Assembly: GCA_030602105.1 (NCBI GenBank)
Contig: JAUWAK010000042.1
Coordinates: 1-8,631 of the forward strand
Length of the DNA stretch: 8,631 bases
Source: Candidatus Aerophobota bacterium
GTDB taxonomy: Bacteria > Aerophobota > Aerophobia > Aerophobales > AE-B3A
Reading direction: 5' to 3'
Shown here: in pieces, positions 1 through 6,046 of the stretch
How the letters are laid out: each line of letters starts with the position of its first letter
How positions within the stretch are numbered: the first letter of the stretch is position 1
The notes under the pieces: model-generated
What the model was told of the DNA's origin: nothing
The model's input: only the letters and a program-made list of their open reading frames with translations
Databases searched by the model: none
Program-made: the position numbers and the translations under genes

Positions 1-6
1 GCTCAT
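1..6 (-). CDS. First two codons of a leftward gene (Met-Ser) that leaves the window
   Basis: Read on the minus strand, positions 6 to 1 give ATG AGC. Five nucleotides upstream sits a textbook SD sequence, AAGGAGG, at 12-18, and further upstream is an exact-consensus leftward promoter (224-251). These three elements in the right order make a real start codon likely even though only Met-Ser is visible. Nothing can be said about the product. The gene is divergent from the regulator and transporter operon, from which about 1.57 kb separates it. It may or may not belong to the same pathway. Confidence 0.6.
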
Positions 7-11
7 TTCTT

Positions 12-18
12 CCTCCTT
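12..18 (-). promoter_or_regulatory. Shine-Dalgarno site of the leftward gene
   Basis: The plus strand CCTCCTT reads AAGGAGG on the minus strand and lies 5 nt from the ATG at 6-4. It is the main evidence that a leftward gene starts at the window edge. Confidence 0.7.
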
Positions 19-19
19 G

Positions 20-41
20 GTTTTTGAGCACTACCAAAAAC
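20..41 (-). repeat. 7-bp inverted repeat in the leader of the leftward gene, next to its SD
   Basis: GTTTTTG at 20-26 and CAAAAAC at 35-41 are perfect complements separated by 8 nt (27-34). In the leftward transcript this forms a small A/U-rich hairpin ending one base before the SD at 12-18. It could affect ribosome access, act as an operator, or be a chance A/T repeat. No function can be assigned from sequence alone. Confidence 0.35.
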
Positions 42-223
42 TATAGTATTTATTTAGTCTCTTGGTCTAAGGTCTTTTTCTAAGATTTTAGACGGTAAGT
101 AGCATGGAAGGATTCAAAGGACATGGCATAAAGAAGCGGACGCTAGGCTTGGAAATACTCAGTTCTCCATCTTCATACGCTATTCTTTGCAACTCGCATG
201 CTCTTCATGAGACTCAAGGGAGA

Positions 224-251
224 ATTATACACCATATTATTTTTTTGTCAA
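224..251 (-). promoter_or_regulatory. Exact-consensus sigma70-type promoter, leftward
   Basis: On the minus strand TTGACA (plus 246-251) is followed after 16 nt (230-245, A/T-rich next to the -35) by TATAAT (plus 224-229). Both hexamers match the housekeeping consensus exactly. Transcription would start near 217 and run left into the gene beginning at 6, with an untranslated leader of about 210 nt. No intact gene intervenes. Confidence 0.7.
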
Positions 252-266
252 GAGCCACTTTCTTCC

Positions 267-393
267 GACTCGCTCTCGGGGAACCTGTTAACGAAATGCT
301 CACCACGCTTGAGCTGCCGAAAGGCATAAGAGCGAGTCTCCCCTGTTCGGACACTGTGCCAATCAGTCGACTGAAATACACGGCAGAAACAGG
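267..393 (+). other. Nested inverted repeats: possible structured RNA or DNA element
   Basis: GACTCGCTCT (267-276) pairs perfectly over 10 bp with AGAGCGAGTC (329-338). Inside it are two adjoining hairpins: GCTCA/TGAGC (298-302/310-314) with a 7-nt loop, and TGCC-GAAA-GGCA (315-326) with a GNRA-type tetraloop. GGGGA (278-282), inside the outer stem, is complementary to TCCCC (339-343) just after it, which would make a pseudoknot. A second arm follows: CCTGTT (342-347) with AACAGG (388-393), enclosing TGCC/GGCA (357-360/382-385) and a 12-bp perfect palindrome at 363-374. The two arms share bases 342-343, so they compete slightly. No rightward promoter was found upstream, and no known RNA family is recognised. 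Confidence 0.3.
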
Positions 394-436
394 ACTGGCC
401 AGACCACTCCTGTAATTTAGTACCTAGATCGAGGGA

Positions 437-460
437 GACAAGAAAGGTTCGAGTCTTGTC
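437..460. repeat. 6-bp inverted repeat
   Basis: GACAAG (437-442) and CTTGTC (455-460) are perfect complements around a 12-nt centre that contains TTCGAGT, a sequence resembling a tRNA T-loop. See the rejected tRNA call. Confidence 0.3.
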
Positions 461-520
461 CGGGAACCCAGCGTCCGAATGGACCTCTCGAAAGCATCTT
501 CCGGTTGCTCGGGACCGCTA

Positions 521-537
521 CCCCAACTGAGTTGGGG
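521..537. repeat. GC-rich 7-bp hairpin
   Basis: CCCCAAC (521-527) and GTTGGGG (531-537) are perfect complements around a 3-nt loop. No T-run follows on either strand, so it is not a standard intrinsic terminator. Confidence 0.35.
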
Positions 538-1269
538 GGGGAGATTGCTCGTGAATTGAGAAAAAATCACCAAGACCCACCAACGAACAAGCCTACACAG
601 CCTGAGCCTCTCACCATCTCGTGACTTGTGTTGAAGGGAGGAGATTTCAGAAGGTAGAATGAATTAAGGCACTCCTCTAGTGGGTGGTTGTTTGGAGTTT
701 GAAAGTTATCCCTCCCTCACAAGAACTAGATGCTACCGCCCCTTTGAATAGGGCTCGGACAAGTTTGATAGGTCAGAGTCCGGAATTATCGCATCCTTTA
801 TCCGACATCTATCGTTGGAGCAAGCCTCGTGCTCGTAAGGTTGGAAAGGCCTTTGTCATGCATTTCCCGAGGGAGGCTTCTCTCGATTTCCTTAAGCGGA
901 ATCTCCCCTTTTCTCAACGAACCCCAATATTGGCAGACTTCGTTCTCGTTTGCACATCATATGTCGTCTGGTGCAGAAAACGCGTATTTGGTCTATTAAA
1001 TTCGGAACAACCTCTATTTGCGACTGGTCATCCGAAGCTTAATCTTTGCTGCTGTTTTTGGTCTCAGTAGCGATAATCGAAGGCTCTTTCTTGGTCTTTG
1101 AAGTTCACCCGGATTCTATCTAGGACCTTAAACTTCGTCATAAGCAAGGTCTCGTCGCACTTCGCAATTTCGTCAATTTCTCTTTAATCTACCCCTCTAG
1201 GAGGGACAAAGCGAAATCTGCGACGATATGAGGATGTCAGGATGTAAGGATGCCCAAAGACCAGGTGAC

Positions 1270-1298
1270 TTGACAAGCTCCTATACCTGTGATATAAT
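1270..1298 (+). promoter_or_regulatory. Exact-consensus sigma70-type promoter for the regulator/transporter operon
   Basis: TTGACA at 1270-1275 and TATAAT at 1293-1298 are separated by 17 nt, matching the housekeeping consensus in both hexamers and in spacing. Transcription should start near 1305 and run into the regulator gene at 1580, leaving a leader of about 275 nt. The -35 lies inside the palindrome CTTGACAAG (1269-1277), and CAGGT (1262-1266) and ACCTG (1285-1289) flank it as an inverted pair. Either could be a repressor site. A promoter this strong is expected to be held down by a repressor; the FadR-type regulator downstream is the obvious candidate. Confidence 0.75.
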
Positions 1299-1304
1299 GA
1301 CAAA

Positions 1305-1579
1305 ATGGAGGAGCTATCCCGTTTGTGAAGAGGCAAAGAAGAGAGTATAGTTCCTAACTTATCTTTTTGGTCTGCGAAACACCAATCTGATAGCAACATT
1401 TTGTCCTTCAACGAATGAACATACAGAGTACTACACTTCTCTCTTCACGTAGCTCCGGGACAGCAGGAAGCTCGAAATTGGCTGAAGGATCTTTGTATTC
1501 TGGGAAAATCGTAAACATTTCTTTGGTTTTGTATGAGACATCGAATAAGTGACCTTATTAAGAATTCTTGGGGGCCGAG
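1305..1579 (+). other. Predicted long 5' leader of the regulator gene
   Basis: Between the likely transcription start and the regulator start codon there is no conserved coding sequence and no riboswitch motif I can name. The only notable structure is the pair of palindromes at its end (1544-1569). The extent depends on the promoter at 1270-1298 being the one used. Confidence 0.4.
1544..1569 (+). promoter_or_regulatory. Two abutting palindromes just before the regulator start: candidate operator or translational hairpin
   Basis: AATAAG (1544-1549) and CTTATT (1554-1559) form a perfect 6-bp inverted repeat around TGAC, immediately followed by the 10-bp palindrome AAGAATTCTT (1560-1569). They end 10 bp before the ATG at 1580. 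GntR-family regulators commonly bind short palindromes near their own genes, so autoregulation is plausible. The sequence does not match a FadR-type operator I know. Confidence 0.4.
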
Positions 1580-2305
1580 ATGTTCGAAGAGATAAAAGCT
1601 GAAAAAGTGTACGTGAAGGTTGTGAAACAGATTCGAGAACTTATGGAGGGAGGCAGATTTAACCCTGGAGACAAACTTCCGCCTGAGAAAGTATTAGCTG
1701 AGAAAATGGGAGTCTCGCGTCCTTCAGTGAGGGAGGCCATAGTGGCCTTGGAGGTTCTAGGCTTAGTGGAGACCATCGGGGGAAAAGGCAGCTTCGTCAA
1801 GAACGGATCCAGCCCGTCGATTCTGGAGGAGACCCTCAGAGAGATGCAACTCCAGGAGAGTCCCTTTGAATTGTTGGAAGCACGAAGGATTGTCGAACCG
1901 GAAGTTGCTGGCCATGCGGCTCAAAAAGTACAAACGGGGGACATAATGGCCATAAAGAAATCCCTGGCAAGTATGAACCATGTTAAGCGTCCGCTTTCAG
2001 TTTCACAAGAATATGAGCAGTTCTTCGCGTTTGACAACGCGTTTCATATCAACGTGGCACGGGCAGCTCACAATACGGAGGTCTTGCGGGTGATCACACA
2101 CCTGGTTGAGGGCTCAAACAGAGGTTTGTCGGTGAAGTTCAAAGAGAAAGGCTACGGTACTCCGGGGAGACCTCAGAAGTATCTGAAAGAGCACACAGAC
2201 ATCTTGGCTGCCATCGAGGGAAAGAACAGGGAGACTGCTCGTAGACGAATGCGTAGGCACATAGCGGGATGTCAGAAAGATTGGTTTGGAGAAATAGGAG
2301 GCTAG
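1580..2305 (+). CDS. GntR-family transcriptional regulator, FadR (FCD) subfamily
   Basis: This is a 241-residue DNA-binding regulator with the two expected domains. An N-terminal winged helix-turn-helix (about residues 5-70) carries the family signature around GDKLPPEKVLAEKMGVSRPS and ends in a wing ending GGKGSFV. A C-terminal all-helical FCD effector domain (about 90-228) retains the metal-site residues typical of the subfamily: Asp152, His156, His205 and His227. Such proteins usually repress adjacent catabolic genes and are released by a small carboxylate or sugar-acid ligand. The ATG at 1580 is preferred, with GGGGG at 1570-1574 as a weak SD; an in-frame TTG at 1568 would add four residues but has no SD. 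The gene lies 116 bp upstream of the binding-protein gene on the same strand and probably senses the imported compound or a breakdown product. The family call is firm; the ligand is unknown. Confidence 0.93.
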   Translation: MFEEIKAEKVYVKVVKQIRELMEGGRFNPGDKLPPEKVLAEKMGVSRPSVREAIVALEVLGLVETIGGKGSFVKNGSSPSILEETLREMQLQESPFELLEARRIVEPEVAGHAAQKVQTGDIMAIKKSLASMNHVKRPLSVSQEYEQFFAFDNAFHINVARAAHNTEVLRVITHLVEGSNRGLSVKFKEKGYGTPGRPQKYLKEHTDILAAIEGKNRETARRRMRRHIAGCQKDWFGEIGG

Positions 2306-2421
2306 TGACAAGAGGGAAGGAGGTGAGGACACAGTAAGTTAGGTAAGATGAGCAGGAATAATCTTGACTACGTCGCGGAGTGAGTGTGTACCTTGGCGAG
2401 ATAGAAAAGGAGGCGTCTAAG
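2306..2421 (+). other. Regulator to binding-protein spacer with an orphan Shine-Dalgarno
   Basis: AAGGAGGTGA at 2317-2326 is a perfect SD, but no start codon lies 5-12 nt downstream. The nearest ATG (2348) opens an 11-codon frame ending at 2383 and is 21 nt away. The binding-protein gene has its own SD at 2407-2413. No terminator or convincing promoter is visible, so read-through from the regulator is likely. Confidence 0.4.
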
Positions 2422-3723
2422 ATGAGAAAATGGATGTTTTTGATAGTAGGTGTGCTGGTGCTTGCGTGCTGCGGACAGGGATTAGCAGCTGAGAAGCCGT
2501 ACGCCGGCCAGGAACTGAGGATTTCTTTCATTACGGGCATGCCTACCGATGTCGCTCTCAAGAGTGTGATTCCAGAATTTGAGAAAGAAACCGGCATGAA
2601 GGCCACCATAATAGACACGTTCTATGGAGAGGTACTGACGAAGAATATGGTTGATCTTTATGCAGGAACCGGAGCCTACGATGTCCTTCATGTGGAGAGC
2701 ATATGGTTTGCACAATACCTACCTTATCTTTATCCACTAGATGAGTTCATGGAGGACCCCAGGCTGTTCGATGCTGCTGAATATGACATGGACGATTTTG
2801 CTGCGTTTTCTCCGCTAACCTTGAGTGTGTTCAGTAGGGAAGGAAAGCTGTACGGTTTCCCTCATATGGCAGGCGTTCCTCTCAATTGGTATAGAAAGGA
2901 CCTTCTGAAAAAAGCGGGACTGAAACCGCCTCAGGACCTCGATGAATACTACAACCACGCTAAGAAACTCACTCAGGATACTGATGGGGATGGGAAAATA
3001 GACATCTACGGCATTGCGCTTTCGGGGGCTCGAAGCGGCTTAGTTGATGAGTGGCTAAGTTTCTTCTTCTCTTTCGGTGGGGGACTTCATGCTCGGCCAG
3101 AGCTATTCCTCAGGACCACTTTCAATAATTCCATAGGCCTCAAAACTGTAGAATACTATAAGAAGCTGTACGATGAGGTCGCACCGCCTGAAAGTCTAAC
3201 CTGGGAATTTGGCGAAGTGGGCTCTGCCATGCAGCGAGGGGTCGTTGCTATGATGTGGAACTGGACCTGTGGAGGTAGATGGTATGATGATCCCGAGACC
3301 TCAACGGTAGTGGGAAAGGTTGGAGCTAATACTTTCTATCCGGCAAGATTTGGTCTTAACGCTCTCAGCATCCCTGTAGACGGTCCAAAGAAAGAAGCCT
3401 CGTTTGAATTCATCAAGTGGGCAATGTCTAAGGATATAGTGCGTAAGACCACAATTGCTGGTGGGCCGAATCCTGCCCGAGCCAGTGTGGTCAATGACCC
3501 TGAGCTGACGAAGAAGTACTGGTGGTTTCCCGCCCTTCGACATGCGGCGACAAGATGGGCGAGAATGTATCTGGAGATCCCAGAGTGGAGCGCAATTGAT
3601 GACGCTCTGGCCATTGAATTCCAGAAAGTCTGTTCCGGTGAGATCTCTCCTGAGAAAGCGCTAGAGGTGGCAAGTAACAACGCCTACGAGATCCTCGAAG
3701 AAGCTGGGTACTTCAAAGAATAA
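2422..3723 (+). CDS. ABC transporter extracellular solute-binding protein, family 1 (carbohydrate type)
   Basis: This 433-residue protein is of normal length for the sugar-type binding proteins that deliver substrate to CUT1 importers. A short basic start (MRK) and a hydrophobic core form a signal peptide. Cleavage could occur after GLAA (signal peptidase I), or the Cys pair near residue 16 could be a lipobox in a lipoprotein; the sequence does not decide. The mature protein begins with the usual first strand (ELRISF) and an amphipathic PEFEKETG helix. An aspartate-rich loop at 186-194 (DTDGDGKID) resembles the calcium-binding loop seen in many of these proteins. The ATG at 2422 is chosen because AAGGAGG (2407-2413) lies 8 nt upstream and the signal peptide starts there; a GTG at 2380 is open but unsupported. 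Permease genes follow directly. The substrate cannot be read from the sequence. Confidence 0.93.
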   Translation: MRKWMFLIVGVLVLACCGQGLAAEKPYAGQELRISFITGMPTDVALKSVIPEFEKETGMKATIIDTFYGEVLTKNMVDLYAGTGAYDVLHVESIWFAQYLPYLYPLDEFMEDPRLFDAAEYDMDDFAAFSPLTLSVFSREGKLYGFPHMAGVPLNWYRKDLLKKAGLKPPQDLDEYYNHAKKLTQDTDGDGKIDIYGIALSGARSGLVDEWLSFFFSFGGGLHARPELFLRTTFNNSIGLKTVEYYKKLYDEVAPPESLTWEFGEVGSAMQRGVVAMMWNWTCGGRWYDDPETSTVVGKVGANTFYPARFGLNALSIPVDGPKKEASFEFIKWAMSKDIVRKTTIAGGPNPARASVVNDPELTKKYWWFPALRHAATRWARMYLEIPEWSAIDDALAIEFQKVCSGEISPEKALEVASNNAYEILEEAGYFKE

Positions 3724-3730
3724 GAAAAGG

Positions 3731-3760
3731 AGCCCGGCAGCCCACATGAGCTGCCGGGCT
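3731..3760 (+). promoter_or_regulatory. Strong intercistronic stem-loop between binding-protein and permease genes
   Basis: AGCCCGGCAG (3731-3740) and CTGCCGGGCT (3751-3760) are perfect 10-bp complements around a 10-nt loop; C3741-G3750 can add an eleventh pair. It starts 8 nt after the binding-protein stop codon and is very GC-rich. No T-run follows, so it is not a full intrinsic terminator. In sugar ABC operons such structures protect the 3' end of the abundant binding-protein message and reduce expression of the downstream permeases; that role is inferred here by analogy. An SD-like AAGGAG (3727-3732) overlaps its 5' arm. Confidence 0.75.
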
Positions 3761-3781
3761 ATCTTAACGGGGTCATATGAA

Positions 3782-4666
3782 ATGATGAAGATGCAGAACA
3801 AGGTTGACATTACTCCGTATCTATTGATAAGTGCTGCGGCGGCGATCCTTTTTGTTTTGACCATCTATCCTCTTATCTACTCCCTTGCTTTGAGTTTTCA
3901 TAAATTCAGTATCGCACGGCCAGGAGTAGCGTGGAGGTTTGTGGGCGTAAAAAACTATGCGAAGGTATTCACAGACCCGGTATTCTGGCGGATAATACTC
4001 AATACACTCATTTTCTCCTGTTCAACGGTAGGCCTGCAATTCGCAATCGGATTCGGCCTTGCATTACTGTTCAGTAGAGAAGTGCAAATAAGAGGGGAAG
4101 GTTTCCTGCGGACTGCTCTCATTCTCCCCATGATGGTGCCCCCAATTCTGGTTGGCCTTATATGGCTGTTCATGTACAAGAAGGACTTTGGAATAGTCAA
4201 CAACATCTTATGGATGTTGAACGTAGGACCTGTCACATGGCTGTCAAAGCCATTTATCGCATTCCTGGCCATAATAGCAGCCGAGACCTGGGAGTGGACT
4301 CCTTTCATGTTCTTGCTCCTTCTTGCAGGGCTAAGATCTCTTCCTTCGGACATTTATGAGAGCTCCGAGGTTGATGGCGCTTCTACCTGGCAAATCTTTA
4401 GATATGTAACCCTTCCCCTCCTGAAACCGATTATTGCAGTTGCATTAATCATAAGATTTATGGATGCTTTCCGCATATTTGACATGATATTTCAGTTGAC
4501 AGGGGGTGGCCCGGGGGTAGCCACCGAAACCATAAGTCTCTACATTTACAGGAATGGTTTCAGGTATTTTGACATGGGGTTTGCGGCAGCTCTCTCCTAT
4601 ATTGCCCTCATAATAATTGTGATCTTCACGAATGTATACATTAAGGTCCTGCGAAGAGCGACATGA
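3782..4666 (+). CDS. ABC sugar transporter permease, MalF/UgpA type (CUT1)
   Basis: This 294-residue inner-membrane subunit forms half of the translocation pore with the next gene's product. Multiple hydrophobic segments are evident, the first starting at about residue 10 (PYLLISAAAAILFVLTIYPL). The cytoplasmic EAA coupling loop that docks the ATPase is at about 193-213, read as ESSEVDGA followed by FRYVTLPLL. The FQLTGGGPG stretch after it is typical of MalF/UgpA-type permeases. The ATG at 3782 is preferred, with GGGG at 3769-3772 and an N-terminus of normal length. An in-frame ATG at 3746 lies in the loop of the intercistronic hairpin and would add 12 unlikely residues; ATGs at 3785 and 3791 are also possible. 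The gene is 58 bp after the binding protein and 15 bp before the second permease. Confidence 0.92.
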   Translation: MMKMQNKVDITPYLLISAAAAILFVLTIYPLIYSLALSFHKFSIARPGVAWRFVGVKNYAKVFTDPVFWRIILNTLIFSCSTVGLQFAIGFGLALLFSREVQIRGEGFLRTALILPMMVPPILVGLIWLFMYKKDFGIVNNILWMLNVGPVTWLSKPFIAFLAIIAAETWEWTPFMFLLLLAGLRSLPSDIYESSEVDGASTWQIFRYVTLPLLKPIIAVALIIRFMDAFRIFDMIFQLTGGGPGVATETISLYIYRNGFRYFDMGFAAALSYIALIIIVIFTNVYIKVLRRAT

Positions 4667-4681
4667 AGGTAGGTGAATACT

Positions 4682-5506
4682 ATGTTTAGAGGCGTCACGA
4701 GAATCTTACGGTATGTTGCAATAGCGGTAGCTGTGGCGATAGCATTATTTCCCATCTACTGGGCTGCGATCACGTCCCTCAAAACCAAGGTTCAGGCCTT
4801 ATCTGTGCCTCCTGTCTGGATATTTCGTCCAGTAGTGGACAGCTACAGCTATATAACTTTCGCCAAGATTGCCTTTCCTCGGTACCTAATGAATAGTATC
4901 ATTATTTCGCTGGGGACAACTGCCATTGCCATCATAGTAGGTTCCATGGCTGGCTACGCCTTAGCCAGATATAAGTTCCGCGGTAGCGACGGTATTGCCT
5001 TCTGGATGCTGTCGACCAGAATGCTGCCTGCACCGGCAGTGATAATTCCCATCTATATTCTAATGAGAGGATTCGGGCTTCTGGATACGCATCTTGCCGT
5101 CATTCTGACTCACGGTATTCTTACCATACCCTTTGCAGTGTGGGTGATGAGAGCGTTCTTTGAAGAGATTCCTGTGGAGATTGAAGAGGCAGCTTTCGTT
5201 GATGGTTGCTCCAGGTGGGAAACATTCAGGAGGATTATTTTGCCTTTGAGCATGCCTGGTCTAGTGGTTACCTCCTTGTTTTGCATAATGTTCAGCTGGA
5301 GCGAATTCCTGTTTGCTCTAATCTTAACTGCCACCAGGGCGAAAACAGCAACAGTGGCCTGCACAGAGTTTCGAGGATGGATGGAAACGGCGTGGGGCCC
5401 CGCCTGTGCTGCGGCAGTAATGACCATGATTCCAATTCTGGTAATAGCAATGTCGGTACGAAAACACCTTGTGCGCGGTTTGACGCTGGGAGCCATTAAG
5501 GAGTAG
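4682..5506 (+). CDS. ABC sugar transporter permease, MalG/UgpE type (CUT1)
   Basis: This 274-residue inner-membrane permease is the partner of the preceding gene's product. The N-terminus carries the characteristic first membrane segment ending LFPIYWAAITSLK, which is usual for MalG-type subunits. The EAA loop is well preserved at about 169-189 (EAAFVDGCSRWETFRRIILP), so it should couple to a MalK-type ATPase. The C-terminus is short, with KHLVRGLTLGAIKE, also typical. The ATG at 4682 is chosen because AGGTGA at 4671-4676 lies 5 nt upstream; an in-frame GTG at 4673 would add three residues and has only AAGG close by. The gene almost abuts its neighbours (15 bp before, 6 bp after), indicating co-transcription with the AllA-like gene downstream. 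Confidence 0.92.
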   Translation: MFRGVTRILRYVAIAVAVAIALFPIYWAAITSLKTKVQALSVPPVWIFRPVVDSYSYITFAKIAFPRYLMNSIIISLGTTAIAIIVGSMAGYALARYKFRGSDGIAFWMLSTRMLPAPAVIIPIYILMRGFGLLDTHLAVILTHGILTIPFAVWVMRAFFEEIPVEIEEAAFVDGCSRWETFRRIILPLSMPGLVVTSLFCIMFSWSEFLFALILTATRAKTATVACTEFRGWMETAWGPACAAAVMTMIPILVIAMSVRKHLVRGLTLGAIKE

Positions 5507-5512
5507 GGAGGG

Positions 5513-6019
5513 ATGAGTATGCGGACAATAGAGAAGGTGATTGAAGCTAGGCCTGTTGATTTCCAGGCATATGGGACGATTCTGAGGTGGGCTGAGGTGA
5601 GACATGCCAAACCGACCCTATCAGATAAGTCATTTGACTGGTGGGGCAGGCTGGCAACTCTCCAGTTCCCCAGCGGGATGGAGGTAGGGCTTCTCAGGTT
5701 GAGGAAGAGAGAACTCTCCATAGACCAAATGGAGCGTCACCAGCATACCTCGGAGATTCTTCTTCCGGTGGACGGAAAACTTGTGATTCCAGTGTCCTGC
5801 TTTGATGAGACAACAAAAGGTGGAATATCTCCCAAAGGTGTGAGGGCGTTTTATCTGGACAAGAATGAATGTATGATTTTGAAACCACGCATATGGCATT
5901 GGGCGCCTTTCCCTCTCAAGGAGGAGACCACCACAGTCTTGATGTGGCAGGATGGAACCCTCAAAAATGATGTAGAGTTTCGACGCCTGGACGACAATTC
6001 GGTCATCTTCTTGAAGTAA
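5513..6019 (+). CDS. AllA-like cupin, ureidoglycolate lyase family
   Basis: At 168 residues this is close to the length of ureidoglycolate lyase AllA (about 160), which splits ureidoglycolate into glyoxylate and urea. Matching landmarks are FQAYG near the N-terminus, MERHQHTSEILLPVDG (residues 73-88), a RAFYL strand, and WHWAPFPL (128-135) in the position of the AllA WH motif. The fold is a small cytoplasmic beta-barrel. No allantoin or purine-degradation gene is visible nearby; it starts 6 bp after a sugar-type permease gene. It more likely acts on an analogous hydroxy-acid or hemiaminal-type compound derived from the imported substrate. The ATG at 5513 has AAGGAG (5498-5503) upstream; an in-frame ATG at 5519 with GGAGGG just before it is nearly as good. 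The family call is fairly secure, the reaction is not. Confidence 0.75.
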   Translation: MSMRTIEKVIEARPVDFQAYGTILRWAEVRHAKPTLSDKSFDWWGRLATLQFPSGMEVGLLRLRKRELSIDQMERHQHTSEILLPVDGKLVIPVSCFDETTKGGISPKGVRAFYLDKNECMILKPRIWHWAPFPLKEETTTVLMWQDGTLKNDVEFRRLDDNSVIFLK

Positions 6020-6046
6020 TGCGAATTGTAAGGAGGTGATGTGAGA

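Larger units (their letters stand above)
252..1269. other. About 1 kb without an intact gene; inverted repeats and broken reading frames
   Basis: I recognise no conserved protein on either strand between the two consensus promoters. The rightward open frames at 104-415 and 684-1070 lack an SD and have unbalanced compositions. The minus strand has open stretches at 248-517 (no start codon), 798-956, 892-1038 and 1064-1183, the last three in different frames, which could be remains of a decayed gene. The 267-540 part is rich in inverted repeats and could instead encode or bind something structured. No CRISPR array, insertion-sequence ends or convincing tRNA were found here. Confidence 0.5.

Noticed and set aside
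104..415. Rightward open frame of 103 codons
   Set aside because: No SD, no recognisable domain, and it runs across the leftward promoter and the inverted repeats. It looks like a chance open frame.
443..470. tRNA 3' half: T-loop TTCGAGT, partial T-stem and an encoded CCA
   Set aside because: The T-stem has a mismatch, no matching 5' acceptor strand lies 70-90 nt upstream, and no anticodon arm with a proper 7-nt loop was found.
248..517. Minus-strand open stretch of 89 codons ending in the -35 of the leftward promoter
   Set aside because: No ATG, GTG or TTG in frame and no recognised similarity. At most a relic.
684..1070. Rightward open frame of 128 codons with a GTG start
   Set aside because: No SD, odd composition (Ser/Leu/Arg-rich, Cys/Trp-rich end) and no recognised family. 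Minus-strand stretches in the same place look at least as protein-like.
1305..1328. Eight-codon frame (MEELSRL) starting at the predicted transcription start
   Set aside because: Too short to support, and the exact transcription start is only predicted.
3721..3780. Intrinsic terminator after the binding-protein gene
   Set aside because: The stem is strong but there is no T-run after it, and permease genes of the same transporter follow, so partial attenuation or mRNA stabilisation is more likely.
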